Part shown: positions 16,223-24,265 of the stretch, in pieces
Numbering within the stretch: position 1 is the first letter of the stretch
How the letters are laid out: each line of letters starts with the position of its first letter
Assembly (NCBI GenBank): GCA_030041135.1
Contig: JASHOL010000147.1
Coordinates: 1 to 52,719 of the forward strand
From: Streptosporangiaceae bacterium
GTDB lineage: Bacteria > Actinomycetota > Actinomycetes > Streptosporangiales > Streptosporangiaceae
Length of the DNA: 52,719 bases
Reading direction: 5' to 3'
Notes under the pieces: model-generated
Told to the model about the DNA's origin: nothing
The model's input: only the letters and a program-made list of their open reading frames with translations
Databases searched by the model: none
Position numbers and translations under genes: made by a program

Positions 16223-17134
16223 GTGCAGGGACGTCAGCCGTACGCGCTCGCGGAGATCGCCAGCCAGCCTGACTGCTGGTCCAGGGCGCTGGACTCCATG
16301 ACCGATGCCGCGAAGGTCCTGCCAGGTCGGGGGGAGCGTGTCGCGGTCATCGGCTGCGGCACGTCATGGCACATGGCGACCGCGATAGCGATCGCGCGAC
16401 AGGTAGCAGGGCTGGGCGAGACCGATGCGTATCCCGCCTCGGAGTTCCTCTCCTCTGGCCTCGACGCCCGTCCGTACGACACGGTGATCGCCGTGACGCG
16501 CTCAGGTACCACTACCGAGGTGCTCGACGCCCTGCAGGGCCTGCCGCGCTCCGTGCGCAAGGTTGGCATCACCGCCGATGCCGCCACTCCGATCGCGGAG
16601 GCGGCGGACCAGCTGCTTGTGCTCGACTATGCCGACGAGCAGTCCGTGGTACAGACGCGGTTCGCCACGACGGTCCTGACCCTGGCGCGGGCGCATTTCG
16701 GGCACGATCTCCGGCCCGTCATCGAACAGGCGAGGGCGGCGCTCGCGGCCGACGTTGACCAGCGCATGCTGAACCGGGCGCACTACGTGTTCCTTGGCCA
16801 CGGCTGGGCGGTCGGCGTGGCACGTGAGGCGGCCCTCAAGGTGCAGGAGGCCGCCTCGGCCTGGAGCGAGGCATATCCCCCGATGGAGTACCGGCACGGG
16901 CCCATAGCCGTCGCCTCGGAGAACTCCGTGGTGTGGCTGCTCGGGGCCGCCGGCGATGGCGCGCTTGCCAGTGACATCAGGCGCACGGGCGCCACCGTCA
17001 TCGAGGGAGAGGCCGACCCGCAAGCCGAGCTCGTGGTCGCCCAGCGCGTCGCCGTCACCACGGCCGAGATCCGCGGTCTTGACCCCGACCGGCCCAGGTT
17101 CCTTGATCGTTCCGTCGTGCAGGCCGGGCGGTAG
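16223..17134 (+). CDS. SIS-domain sugar isomerase/deaminase (GlmS C-terminal/AgaS-like)
   Basis: GTG 16223 has AAGGGA six bases upstream and gives 303 residues; longer in-frame starts add only low-complexity sequence. It holds two SIS domains: RVAVIGCGTSWHMATAIAIA with TRSGTTTEVLDAL in the first, and FLGHGWAVGVAREAALKVQE, SEAYPPMEYRHGPIA in the second. The second set matches the GlmS isomerase half (ALK-x-E...AEAY...E-x-HGP). No glutaminase domain is present, as in AgaS and FrlB, which convert amino-sugar or fructosamine phosphates. With DeoR regulators, a GH27 enzyme and a sugar importer nearby, an amino-sugar phosphate is the likely substrate. Its end is 14 bases from the convergent permease gene. 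Confidence 0.85.
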   Translation: MQGRQPYALAEIASQPDCWSRALDSMTDAAKVLPGRGERVAVIGCGTSWHMATAIAIARQVAGLGETDAYPASEFLSSGLDARPYDTVIAVTRSGTTTEVLDALQGLPRSVRKVGITADAATPIAEAADQLLVLDYADEQSVVQTRFATTVLTLARAHFGHDLRPVIEQARAALAADVDQRMLNRAHYVFLGHGWAVGVAREAALKVQEAASAWSEAYPPMEYRHGPIAVASENSVVWLLGAAGDGALASDIRRTGATVIEGEADPQAELVVAQRVAVTTAEIRGLDPDRPRFLDRSVVQAGR

Positions 17135-17148
17135 CGGCTTGCGGGCAC

Positions 17149-18081
17149 CTACTTGACCGACCCCGCGGTGACGCCCTCGACGATGTAGCGGTTCAGTATC
17201 AGCGCCAGGACGCCGGGCACCGCGGCCGCCAGTACCCCGCACGCCATCATCAGCGTGAACGGGACGATGCGCTGCTGGTTCAGCGCCGCCACGATGACCG
17301 TGACCGGCTGCGTGCTCAGGTCCGTGGTCAGTACCAGCGGGAACAGGAACTGCGCCCAGCCGAGCAGGAACGCGATGATGGCGGCGGCTGCGATTCCCGG
17401 CATCGCCACCGGGACCACGACGCGAAGCAGGGCCCTCATGGGCGATGCGCCGTCGACGAACGCCGCCTCTTCGAGTTCCCGCGGGATGCTGTTGAAGTAG
17501 TTGTAGAGGATCCAGATTGCCAGCGGCAGGAACCCGGAGGTATACACCAGGATCACCGCGATGTAGGTGTTTATCAGCCCGAGGCTGCCCATGATCCGGT
17601 AGAGCGGTATCAGCGTGGCGTAGGCGGGCAGCAAGAGCGTGGCCAGGACGCTCACGAAGATCGTCCGCTTGAACCGGAACTGCAGCCGGGCGAAGGCGTA
17701 CGCGGCGAATACGGCGATCACCACCGTCAGGATCATCGCTCCGCCGGACTCGACTGCGGAGTTCAGCAGAGACCGTCCGAGCTGACTGGAGATTCCGTCC
17801 TGGCTCACCCCGCCGATGCCGAACACCGACCGGTAGCTGGTCCCGACCAGCGGGGAGGGAACGTAGTGAGCGGGTGTGCTGTCAGCCGCCGACAGCGTGG
17901 TGAGGCTGGTGTTGAGCGCCCAGTAGATGGGGAACAGCGACCACAGCAAGATCACTGCGAGCGTGACGAGGCGGCCGAGCGCGCGCGCCGGGCGGCGCGA
18001 CAGCGCGCGGGCGAGCCGGCGGGCCGTGAGGCTGTCGACGGCGCGCGTCAGCCCGGTCTGCGCCTGGTAGTCCGCCGTCAC
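17149..18081 (-). CDS. Carbohydrate ABC transporter permease (MalG type)
   Basis: The protein has 310 residues with about six membrane helices and the inner-membrane EAA loop ELEEAAFVDGASPMRALLRV, then VPVAMPGIAAAA, which docks on the ATPase. The N-terminus up to residue 35 is cytoplasmic and Arg-rich. GTG 18081 overlaps the stop of the partner permease gene (GTGA, 18078-18081), so the two are translationally coupled. The CUT1 family imports oligosaccharides and amino sugars. It is the last gene of the importer operon, and no ATPase gene follows. Confidence 0.95.
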   Translation of the reverse strand: MTADYQAQTGLTRAVDSLTARRLARALSRRPARALGRLVTLAVILLWSLFPIYWALNTSLTTLSAADSTPAHYVPSPLVGTSYRSVFGIGGVSQDGISSQLGRSLLNSAVESGGAMILTVVIAVFAAYAFARLQFRFKRTIFVSVLATLLLPAYATLIPLYRIMGSLGLINTYIAVILVYTSGFLPLAIWILYNYFNSIPRELEEAAFVDGASPMRALLRVVVPVAMPGIAAAAIIAFLLGWAQFLFPLVLTTDLSTQPVTVIVAALNQQRIVPFTLMMACGVLAAAVPGVLALILNRYIVEGVTAGSVK

Positions 18082-18965
18082 GTGACCGCCGCCTCCGTCC
18101 GGCGGTACAGCAGCGCCAGCATCGCCATCGACAGCAGCGCGGTGGCCGCCGTGACCAGCAGCGACAGCGCGTACCCGCCCCCGAAGTTGAGGTCCTCGAA
18201 CGTCGTCACGTAGGTCTGCAGCATGACCGAGGAGCCGAGGGGCGCGATCCCGTTGAGTATGTACACCTGGTCGAAGATGTTCAGCGACAGGACGAGCGCC
18301 TCGACCGCGGCAACGGCCACCGCTGGCCTGATCAGCGGCAGCGAGATCCGCCGGAAGGACGACAGTGCCCCGGCGCCGTCGACTCGCGCCGCCTCGTACA
18401 GGTCGGGCGGGATCGACTGCAGCGCGGCCATGATGATCAGCGCGGACAGGGGCGTGATCTGCCACACTTGCACGATCTCGATCAGCGCGATGGTGAGCCA
18501 GCGGTCAAGGCCGAGCCATACGTGGTACCCGCCGATTGCGTGCAGGGAGCGGAGGAAGCTGTCAAGCACGCCGAACGTCGGGTTGTAGATCCAGTTCCAG
18601 ATCACGGCCTCGACCACCGAGGGCAGCGCCCAGGGCAAGACGACGAGGGCGAGCATGATCCCGCGGAACCGGAACCGCCGCCGAAGCGCCACCGCGATCG
18701 CGGTACCGAGCACGACCGAGGCCACCACGCCGATGGCAACGTAGACCGCGGTGTTCACCCACGACGTCACGATCGCGGGATTGTCGAACAGGGCACGGAA
18801 GTTGCCCACGCCGGTGAACGTCGTGGGCGGATCGAGCGGCATGATCCGGAAGAACGCCTCGACCGTCGTGTCGACGGCCGGGACGAAGGACAGGGCCACG
18901 ATAAACACCAGCAACGGCGAGACCAGGATGTAGGGCAACAGCTGGCGGCGCAGTCGCGTTCTCAA
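18078..18965 (-). CDS. Carbohydrate ABC transporter permease (MalF type)
   Basis: The 295-residue protein has six membrane segments (first: YILVSPLLVFIVALSFVPAV) and the EAA loop DLYEAARVDGAGALSSFRRI, then SLPLIRPAVAVA. The start is TTG 18965, with AGGAGG nine bases upstream; no ATG or GTG fits better. It partners the MalG-type permease gene it overlaps. A long hairpin lies between it and the upstream binding-protein gene, as in operons where the binding protein is made in excess. Confidence 0.95.
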   Translation of the reverse strand: MRTRLRRQLLPYILVSPLLVFIVALSFVPAVDTTVEAFFRIMPLDPPTTFTGVGNFRALFDNPAIVTSWVNTAVYVAIGVVASVVLGTAIAVALRRRFRFRGIMLALVVLPWALPSVVEAVIWNWIYNPTFGVLDSFLRSLHAIGGYHVWLGLDRWLTIALIEIVQVWQITPLSALIIMAALQSIPPDLYEAARVDGAGALSSFRRISLPLIRPAVAVAAVEALVLSLNIFDQVYILNGIAPLGSSVMLQTYVTTFEDLNFGGGYALSLLVTAATALLSMAMLALLYRRTEAAVT

Positions 18966-19004
18966 GCTTCAGGGCCTCCTGACTGGCCGTCGCGGGTCCG
19001 TCGG

Positions 19005-19064
19005 CTCCCGGCACCAGGACCTGGCGGCCTGGTGCCGGGAGCTGGCTAGGCGGGCGCCTAGCCA
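19005..19064 (-). terminator. Double hairpin between binding-protein and permease genes (attenuator/RNA-stabiliser)
   Basis: CTCCCGGCACCAGG (19005-19018) pairs perfectly with CCTGGTGCCGGGAG (19028-19041) over a 9-base loop. A second stem pairs TGGCTAGGC (19043-19051) with GCCTAGCCA (19056-19064) and includes the stop codon of the binding-protein gene. Structures at this place often protect the upstream message or limit read-through so that binding protein exceeds permease. Confidence 0.75.
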
Positions 19065-20380
19065 GACGCCTTGAGCTGGTTCACGGTGCTGGCGATCGCG
19101 CTCACCGCCTGGGCTATCGTTTCCTGCCCGGCGGCGGCCTCGTGGATATTGGTCTGGACGGCCGCGCTGAACTGGACGTACCACGGCGGCGCGCCGTTGG
19201 GGAACGGTGCCTTCGCGTGCGCGGCCAGGATTGCGGCCAGCTGCGATGCCTGACCGATGTTGCCGGCCTTTTCCAGCAGCTTGAAGCTGGAAAGCCTGGC
19301 CGGCAGCGGGAACGTGCTCACCACGTCCTTCGGGCCGTCCAGGCCGGCCCAGATGGCCTGGTTCTCGGTGGAGGTGAACCACTTGATGAACTTCACCGCG
19401 CCGGCCACGTTGTGTGCGTTCCTCGGGATCCCGATCCCATCCGGGTTGGCGACGTTCATGCCGGGACCGGTGGCCCCTGGCGTCTGCACGTATTCGGTCT
19501 GGTTCACGACCGACGATGACGAAGGGACGTTGTAGATGGAGGCGACGCTCCCTGAGTAGTCGCACAGAACGGCCGCGACCCGGTTCTTGGCCATCTCGGT
19601 GGTGAACCCGTCGTAGTCGGTGACGTTGATGTTCGCCTTCGGCACCAGGCCGCTCTTGTAGGCGTTGACCATCCAGGTCATCGCCTTGTAGCCGGGCGAG
19701 CTCGGTGAGGTGAACTCGGGGCTGTAGCTCGAGCTGAGCACCGACCCGCCAAATGCCGCCGTCATCTGGTACCAGCAGGTCGACAGGCCCTCGGCGGTCG
19801 CGAACTGGATGTCAAGCGGGTTGGCCATGCCGTTGGCCTTCCCGACCTTCGCCAGCGCCGAGGAGAAGCCGCCAAGCGTGGTCGGCATGCTGGTGACGCC
19901 CGCCTTCTTGAAGTCGTTCGCGTTCGCCGTGGTGACGATGAACGAGGAGTCAAACGGCATCCCGATCAGCTTGCCGTCAACGATGAACGTGCCGAGCTGC
20001 GGCATGTCCGAACTGAGGCTGCTGATGCTGAAGTAGTTGTTGAGCGGAATGAACCAGCCGGTCTTCTCGTACTCACCGACCTTCGACCAGTCGACGTCGG
20101 CCGCGTCGGCAAAGTAGGTGTTCGCCGACATGGCCGCGGCGATCTTCGTCTGCAGGTCGTCCCAGCCGATGTTGACCCAGTTCACCGTGATGCCGGTCTG
20201 CTTGGTGAACTGGTCAAGCAGCGCCTTGGGCGGAGCCGGGTAGGCCACCGCGACGGTAATGGAGCTCGAGCTGGAGCTTGAGGAAGGGCTGCTCGAACCG
20301 CAGGCCGCGCCGGCCGTGACCAGTGCTATCGCGGCGGCGAGGGCTCCGGTGCGTCTGCCAACAATGCGTAGATCCTTCAT
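19058..20380 (-). CDS. Extracellular sugar-binding lipoprotein of ABC importer
   Basis: The 440-residue product has a lipoprotein signal (ALAAAIALVTAGAAC, lipid Cys near residue 29) followed by a Ser-rich linker and a family-1 solute-binding fold: ITVAVAYPAPPKALLDQFTK, then KQTGITVNWVNIGWDDLQTK, a typical CUT1 N-lobe. A later segment, GIGIPRNAHNVAGAVKFIKW, is also characteristic. ATG 20380 has AAGGAAG about six bases upstream; ATG 20386 is too close to that site. It heads the importer operon. The ligand cannot be read from sequence, but context with GH27 and SIS suggests an alpha-galactoside or amino sugar. Confidence 0.93.
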   Translation of the reverse strand: MKDLRIVGRRTGALAAAIALVTAGAACGSSSPSSSSSSSSITVAVAYPAPPKALLDQFTKQTGITVNWVNIGWDDLQTKIAAAMSANTYFADAADVDWSKVGEYEKTGWFIPLNNYFSISSLSSDMPQLGTFIVDGKLIGMPFDSSFIVTTANANDFKKAGVTSMPTTLGGFSSALAKVGKANGMANPLDIQFATAEGLSTCWYQMTAAFGGSVLSSSYSPEFTSPSSPGYKAMTWMVNAYKSGLVPKANINVTDYDGFTTEMAKNRVAAVLCDYSGSVASIYNVPSSSSVVNQTEYVQTPGATGPGMNVANPDGIGIPRNAHNVAGAVKFIKWFTSTENQAIWAGLDGPKDVVSTFPLPARLSSFKLLEKAGNIGQASQLAAILAAHAKAPFPNGAPPWYVQFSAAVQTNIHEAAAGQETIAQAVSAIASTVNQLKASG

Positions 20381-20862
20381 CTGCATCTTCCTTCAGCGAA
20401 ACGCTTGTGTTCGGCGGGCTCGCCGACGGCGTCAGCGACGGCCGTCGGACCGAGCCCGGCAGCAATGACGCGGGACGGGGCCGCGCGCGCAGCCGGGCAC
20501 GGACCTGCGAGGCCTGCCGCCCGTACCGTGGCCGCGGGCTCTCGCCGCGCGCGAACCGGGTGCATCGCGTTCTGAGCAAGGTCGCCGACCGGCATTGCTG
20601 GCGCGGCCGCGACCGCGGTAGCTCGCGCGCTCGGGCTGGGCTGAGCGGAGCACGATGCAGGTCGCCGGGAGCGCACGACTAGTGCCGACCTGATCGATTA
20701 CGCTCATAACTCGCCAATCTAGAAGAGATTCCGTCATTAAGGCAAGGTTTCCTGTGCGCTCAGACGAACCAATCGTGCATAAGTGACCACCCAACCGCAG
20801 CACGCCACTCCCGGCTCATATCGTGCCGAAGCTTGCAACCAGGCACGATAGGATCTCTCGCT
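20381..20862. promoter_or_regulatory. Divergent control region between importer operon and second DeoR gene (482 bases, no gene)
   Basis: No convincing coding region is seen. ATCGTGC or its complement occurs at 20650-20656, 20772-20778, 20820-20826 and 20843-20849. The last two are part of a 9-bp inverted repeat. TTGCCT and TAGATT on the minus strand (about 20715-20745, 18-base spacer) could be the importer promoter, but this is weak. Confidence 0.55.
20819..20850. promoter_or_regulatory. Candidate DeoR operator: 9-bp inverted repeat
   Basis: TATCGTGCC (20819-20827) and GGCACGATA (20842-20850) are perfect inverted copies 14 bases apart, ending 12 bases before the GTG start of the DeoR-family gene. 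The same ATCGTGC core occurs twice more upstream and once in the SIS promoter region. Confidence 0.65.
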
Positions 20863-21621
20863 GTGCACAGAGCGGCGCGGTTGAGCGCGATCCTGGAACG
20901 GCTCGCGGATGGCGGGTCTGTCGCGGTGGCCGATCTTGCCGTTGATCTCGCCGCGTCGCCCGCGACGATTCGCCGCGACCTCGTACATCTGGAGCGACAG
21001 CGGCTGCTGGCCCGGACCCACGGCGGAGCCATCGCCCACGCCGTCTCCTACGAGCTGCCACTTCGGTACAAGGGCGTCAGGCACGCCGAGTCCAAGCGGC
21101 GCATTGCCAGGGAGGCCGCGACCTACGTCACCGAAGGAATGGCGATCGGCCTGACCGGGGGGACGACGGCTACCGAGGTAGCGCGCGCGCTCGCGGACCA
21201 GCAGAAGCTGACCATAGTGACCAACGCGCTCAACATCGCCTCCGAACTCGCGGTCCGGCCGAAGCTCAAGCTGATCGTCACCGGCGGCGTGGTCAGGAGC
21301 GAGTCGTATGAGCTGTCGGGGCCAATCGCGGAGGCAAGCCTGACCGGGCTCAACCTCGACGTGGCGTTCATCGGGGTTGACGGGATCGATGCGAGGGCTG
21401 GCTGCACCACGCATCAGGAGGTGGAGGCGCACACGAACGGCGTCATGATCAGCTGCTCACGGCGGGTCGTCGTGGTGGCCGACAGCTCCAAGATCGGGAA
21501 GATCGCCTTCGCCCGGATCTGCGAGGTGGCCGCGGTCAGCGAGCTGATCACCGACCGGGATGCCGACCCAGAAGCAGCGGCGGCCCTCGCCGAGTCCGGG
21601 GTGCACGTCAAGTTCGTGTGA
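20863..21621 (+). CDS. DeoR/GlpR-family transcriptional repressor (second copy)
   Basis: The 252-residue protein has the DeoR winged helix (RAARLSAILERLADGGSVAV, then LAVDLAASPATIRRDLVHLE and ARTHGGAIAHA) and the sensor domain with IGLTGGTTATEVAR, IVTNALNIASEL, FIGVDGIDARAGCTTHQEVE and ADSSKIGKIAF. GTG 20863 is chosen because it aligns with the start of the paralogue at 15.8 kb and leaves the inverted repeat upstream; TTG 20833 would place the operator inside the gene. It is divergent from the sugar importer and followed by a hairpin terminator, so it is probably its own repressor and that of the importer. Confidence 0.92.
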   Translation: MHRAARLSAILERLADGGSVAVADLAVDLAASPATIRRDLVHLERQRLLARTHGGAIAHAVSYELPLRYKGVRHAESKRRIAREAATYVTEGMAIGLTGGTTATEVARALADQQKLTIVTNALNIASELAVRPKLKLIVTGGVVRSESYELSGPIAEASLTGLNLDVAFIGVDGIDARAGCTTHQEVEAHTNGVMISCSRRVVVVADSSKIGKIAFARICEVAAVSELITDRDADPEAAAALAESGVHVKFV

Positions 21622-21662
21622 GCGGCCGGGACCGCTACCCGCTCCGGCGGCGTGCCTAAAGG

Positions 21663-21685
21663 GAGCCTTTCGCAGCGAAAGGCTC
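21663..21685 (+). terminator. Hairpin terminator after second DeoR gene
   Basis: GAGCCTTTCG (21663-21672) pairs with CGAAAGGCTC (21676-21685) around a 3-base loop, and a TTTT run follows at about 21700. It separates the sugar locus from the Liv-type operon. Confidence 0.75.
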
Positions 21686-21802
21686 GCCTATAGGTCTCGT
21701 TTTGGCAACAAATGGAAGCCGACCTTGCGCGGGGTAGCGCCGGTCGTGAATCTTGGTTCATTCCGTTGCGGCGGCGCGGGGCCTGAGCGAGGACCATGCA
21801 CG

Positions 21803-22648
21803 ATGAATAACGGTTCACCTGGCGCAGGAGAGCACGTCGGCACGGCAGACGACAGCCTGGACGTGCGCGGGATAACCGTTCACTTTGGCGGCCTGGTCGC
21901 GCTGGAGGATGTCTCGCTGACCGCGGCGGCCCGGCAGGTGACCGGCATCATCGGGCCCAACGGTGCCGGGAAGACCACGCTGCTGAACGTCCTGTGCGGG
22001 TTCGTCCGGCCGCAGGCAGGAACGATTGCCTTCGGCGGCAGGGAACTCAGCCGGATGCGACCTCATCGGCTGGCAGGCCTGGGCATCGCCAGGACGCTCC
22101 AGGGCATCGGCCTGTTCAGCGGGCTTACCGTCGTCGAGAACGTGATGGTGGGCGCGACCAGCAGGGCCAGGGCTGGGTTCTGGTCCGGCTTACTCGGGCT
22201 GACACGGTCCGACGCGGATGAGCGCAGGCTGCGCGGTGACTCGATGCAGGCGCTGGAGTTGGTCGGCGTCGACGAGTATGCCGATGACAACCCCGATACG
22301 CTCCCGCACGGCGTGCGCAAGCGGGTGGCGCTCGCCAGGGCGCTGGTAGCCAAGCCCAGGCTGCTGCTTCTGGACGAGCCCGCCAGCGGGTTGTCGGAGT
22401 CCGAGCTGGCCGATCTCAGCGCCCTGATGACGTCTCTGGCGCGCCAGTGCACGGTGGTCGTCATCGAGCACCGGATGGATCTGATGATGTCGGTCTGCCA
22501 GCAGATCTTCGTGCTCGACTTCGGCAAGCTGATCGCCTCAGGGACACCGGAGGAGATACAGGCAGACTCCGCGGTCACCGCCGCCTATCTCGGCTCCGAC
22601 GTGGCCGAGGCGGACGCAGCCGGCCAGCGCGAGGAGGCGAGCCAGTAA
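21803..22648 (+). CDS. Liv-type ABC transporter ATP-binding protein (LivG-like)
   Basis: The 281-residue protein has Walker A GPNGAGKTT, Walker B LLLLDEPASGL and switch His in VVIEHRMDLM. The signature is degenerate (LPHGVRKRVALARAL for LSGGQ), as is usual for LivG. The helical insertion ENVMVGATSRARAG is typical of branched-chain amino-acid importers. ATG 21803 has GAGG about ten bases upstream; the open frame extends to 21560 inside the DeoR gene without support. Its stop overlaps the start of the next ATPase gene by one base (TAATG). It drives import together with the four following genes. Confidence 0.94.
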   Translation: MNNGSPGAGEHVGTADDSLDVRGITVHFGGLVALEDVSLTAAARQVTGIIGPNGAGKTTLLNVLCGFVRPQAGTIAFGGRELSRMRPHRLAGLGIARTLQGIGLFSGLTVVENVMVGATSRARAGFWSGLLGLTRSDADERRLRGDSMQALELVGVDEYADDNPDTLPHGVRKRVALARALVAKPRLLLLDEPASGLSESELADLSALMTSLARQCTVVVIEHRMDLMMSVCQQIFVLDFGKLIASGTPEEIQADSAVTAAYLGSDVAEADAAGQREEASQ

Positions 22649-23364
22649 TGCCGGCTTCATCGCTCGCCGTCACCGACGTTGTCGCGGGTTATGGCAGTGC
22701 GCCGGTGCTGAACGGAGTCTCGATCACCGCCAGGCCCGCCACTATCACCGCCGTCCTCGGTGCCAACGGCGCGGGGAAGACCACCTTGCTGCGGACGATT
22801 TCCGGGTTCGTCCGGACGCGCAGCGGTCAGGTGCGGCTGGACGAGGTCAGCCTGACCAGGCTTGCGCCCGATCACATCGCCAGGTCCGGTGTCGCGCACG
22901 TGCCCGAGGGCCAGGGCGTCATCACGGAGCTGACCGTCGAGGAGAACCTCAGGCTCGGGCTGCTACTGCGGCGCCGCGCCGACCGTGCCGCTGCGCTCGA
23001 TGACGCCTACCGCCGGTTCGGCATCCTGGCCGACCGGCGGCGCAGGCACGCGGCGACCTTGTCGGGCGGGGAGCGGCAGATGCTCGTCATCGCCAGGGCG
23101 CTGTTGTCTGCGCCGCGGGTGCTGCTGCTCGACGAGCCGTCTCTCGGACTCGCACCGAAGATCGTGGCCCAGGTGATGGATCTGGTGCGGCAGCTGCGTG
23201 ACGACAGCGGGCTCACCGTGCTGCTGGTCGAGCAGAACGCGCGCAGTGCGCTATCCATCGCCGACCAGGGCGTGGTGCTGAATCTCGGCAAGGTGGTCGC
23301 GACGGCGCCCGCCGGCGAGCTGGCGGCCGACGTCGCGTTGCGTCGGCACTACCTGGGTTTCTAG
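22648..23364 (+). CDS. Liv-type ABC transporter ATP-binding protein (LivF-like)
   Basis: The 238-residue ATPase has Walker A GANGAGKTT, a perfect signature LSGGERQMLVIARAL, Walker B VLLLDEPSLGL and switch His replaced by Gln in LLVEQNAR, as is normal for LivF. The GVAHVPEGQGVITELTVEEN segment is characteristic. ATG 22648 overlaps the previous stop, and GAGGAGG lies about ten bases upstream. It is the second ATPase of the hetero-dimeric importer. Confidence 0.95.
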   Translation: MPASSLAVTDVVAGYGSAPVLNGVSITARPATITAVLGANGAGKTTLLRTISGFVRTRSGQVRLDEVSLTRLAPDHIARSGVAHVPEGQGVITELTVEENLRLGLLLRRRADRAAALDDAYRRFGILADRRRRHAATLSGGERQMLVIARALLSAPRVLLLDEPSLGLAPKIVAQVMDLVRQLRDDSGLTVLLVEQNARSALSIADQGVVLNLGKVVATAPAGELAADVALRRHYLGF

Positions 23365-23376
23365 CGGAGGGCGCGG

Positions 23377-24261
23377 ATGCAGGAGTTTGTCGAGTTCACG
23401 CTCGGAGGCGTGAGTGACGGCGTGATCTACGCCGCCATCGGGCTGTCGCTCGTGCTGATCTGGCGCGCGACGAGGGTGCTCAACTACGCCCAGGGCGGCA
23501 TGGCCATGTTCACCAGCTACATAGCGCTGATCGTGATCAACTCCACCGGCAATTACTGGCTCGGGTTCATCGTCGCGCTGGCCGCTGGGCTGGTCATGGG
23601 CGGCGTCGTGGAACGCGTCGTCATCCGGCCGACCGCCGGAAAGCCGCACCTGAACGCGGTGATCGTGACCATCGGCCTGCTCATCCTCGTCGAGGGTCTC
23701 GCCGGGATCATCTACGGCAGCAAGAACCGCTCGTTCCCGACGCCGTACTCGATCGTCGGGGCGAAGATCGGGAGCTTTGACCTCGGCGAGGGCTCGTCGC
23801 CGAGCGCAATCTTCACCGCCTTCGCGGTGCTGGCCGCAGCCGGCCTGCTGGCTGTCCTCTTCCGGTACACCGCGGTCGGGCTGCGCATGCGCGCCTCGGC
23901 CTTCAGCGGGACCGTCGCCCAGCTCATGGGCGTCCGGGTGGGCCGCATTACAACGCTGGGCTGGGCGCTGGCCGGACTCATCGGCGCCCTGGCCGGGATG
24001 CTCGTCACGCCCCAGACCTTCCTGTACCCGAACAGCATGGACTCGATCTTCGTGCTGGGTTTCACCGCGGCCGTTATCGGCGGACTGGACAGCCCAGGCG
24101 GCGCGATTGTCGGCGGACTGATCCTCGGCGTCCTGCTGAGCTACGTGACCGGGTACGTCGGCAGCAACCTGCCTGAGCTCGCGGGCCTCGCGCTCCTGAT
24201 CCTGGTGCTGATGTTCCGGCCGTCAGGACTGTTCGCCTCGACCGCCACCAGGCAGGTGTAG
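23377..24261 (+). CDS. Liv-type ABC transporter permease (LivH-like)
   Basis: The 294-residue protein has about eight membrane helices, the N-terminal motif GVSDGVIYAAIGLSLVLIWR, NYAQGGMAMFTSY and the C-terminal GGLDSPGGAIVGGLILGVLL found in LivH. GGAGG lies six bases before ATG 23377. It forms the membrane channel with the LivM-like protein encoded four bases downstream. Substrates of such systems include branched-chain amino acids, amides, urea and aromatic or dicarboxylic acids. Confidence 0.95.
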   Translation: MQEFVEFTLGGVSDGVIYAAIGLSLVLIWRATRVLNYAQGGMAMFTSYIALIVINSTGNYWLGFIVALAAGLVMGGVVERVVIRPTAGKPHLNAVIVTIGLLILVEGLAGIIYGSKNRSFPTPYSIVGAKIGSFDLGEGSSPSAIFTAFAVLAAAGLLAVLFRYTAVGLRMRASAFSGTVAQLMGVRVGRITTLGWALAGLIGALAGMLVTPQTFLYPNSMDSIFVLGFTAAVIGGLDSPGGAIVGGLILGVLLSYVTGYVGSNLPELAGLALLILVLMFRPSGLFASTATRQV

Positions 24262-24265
24262 TCAC

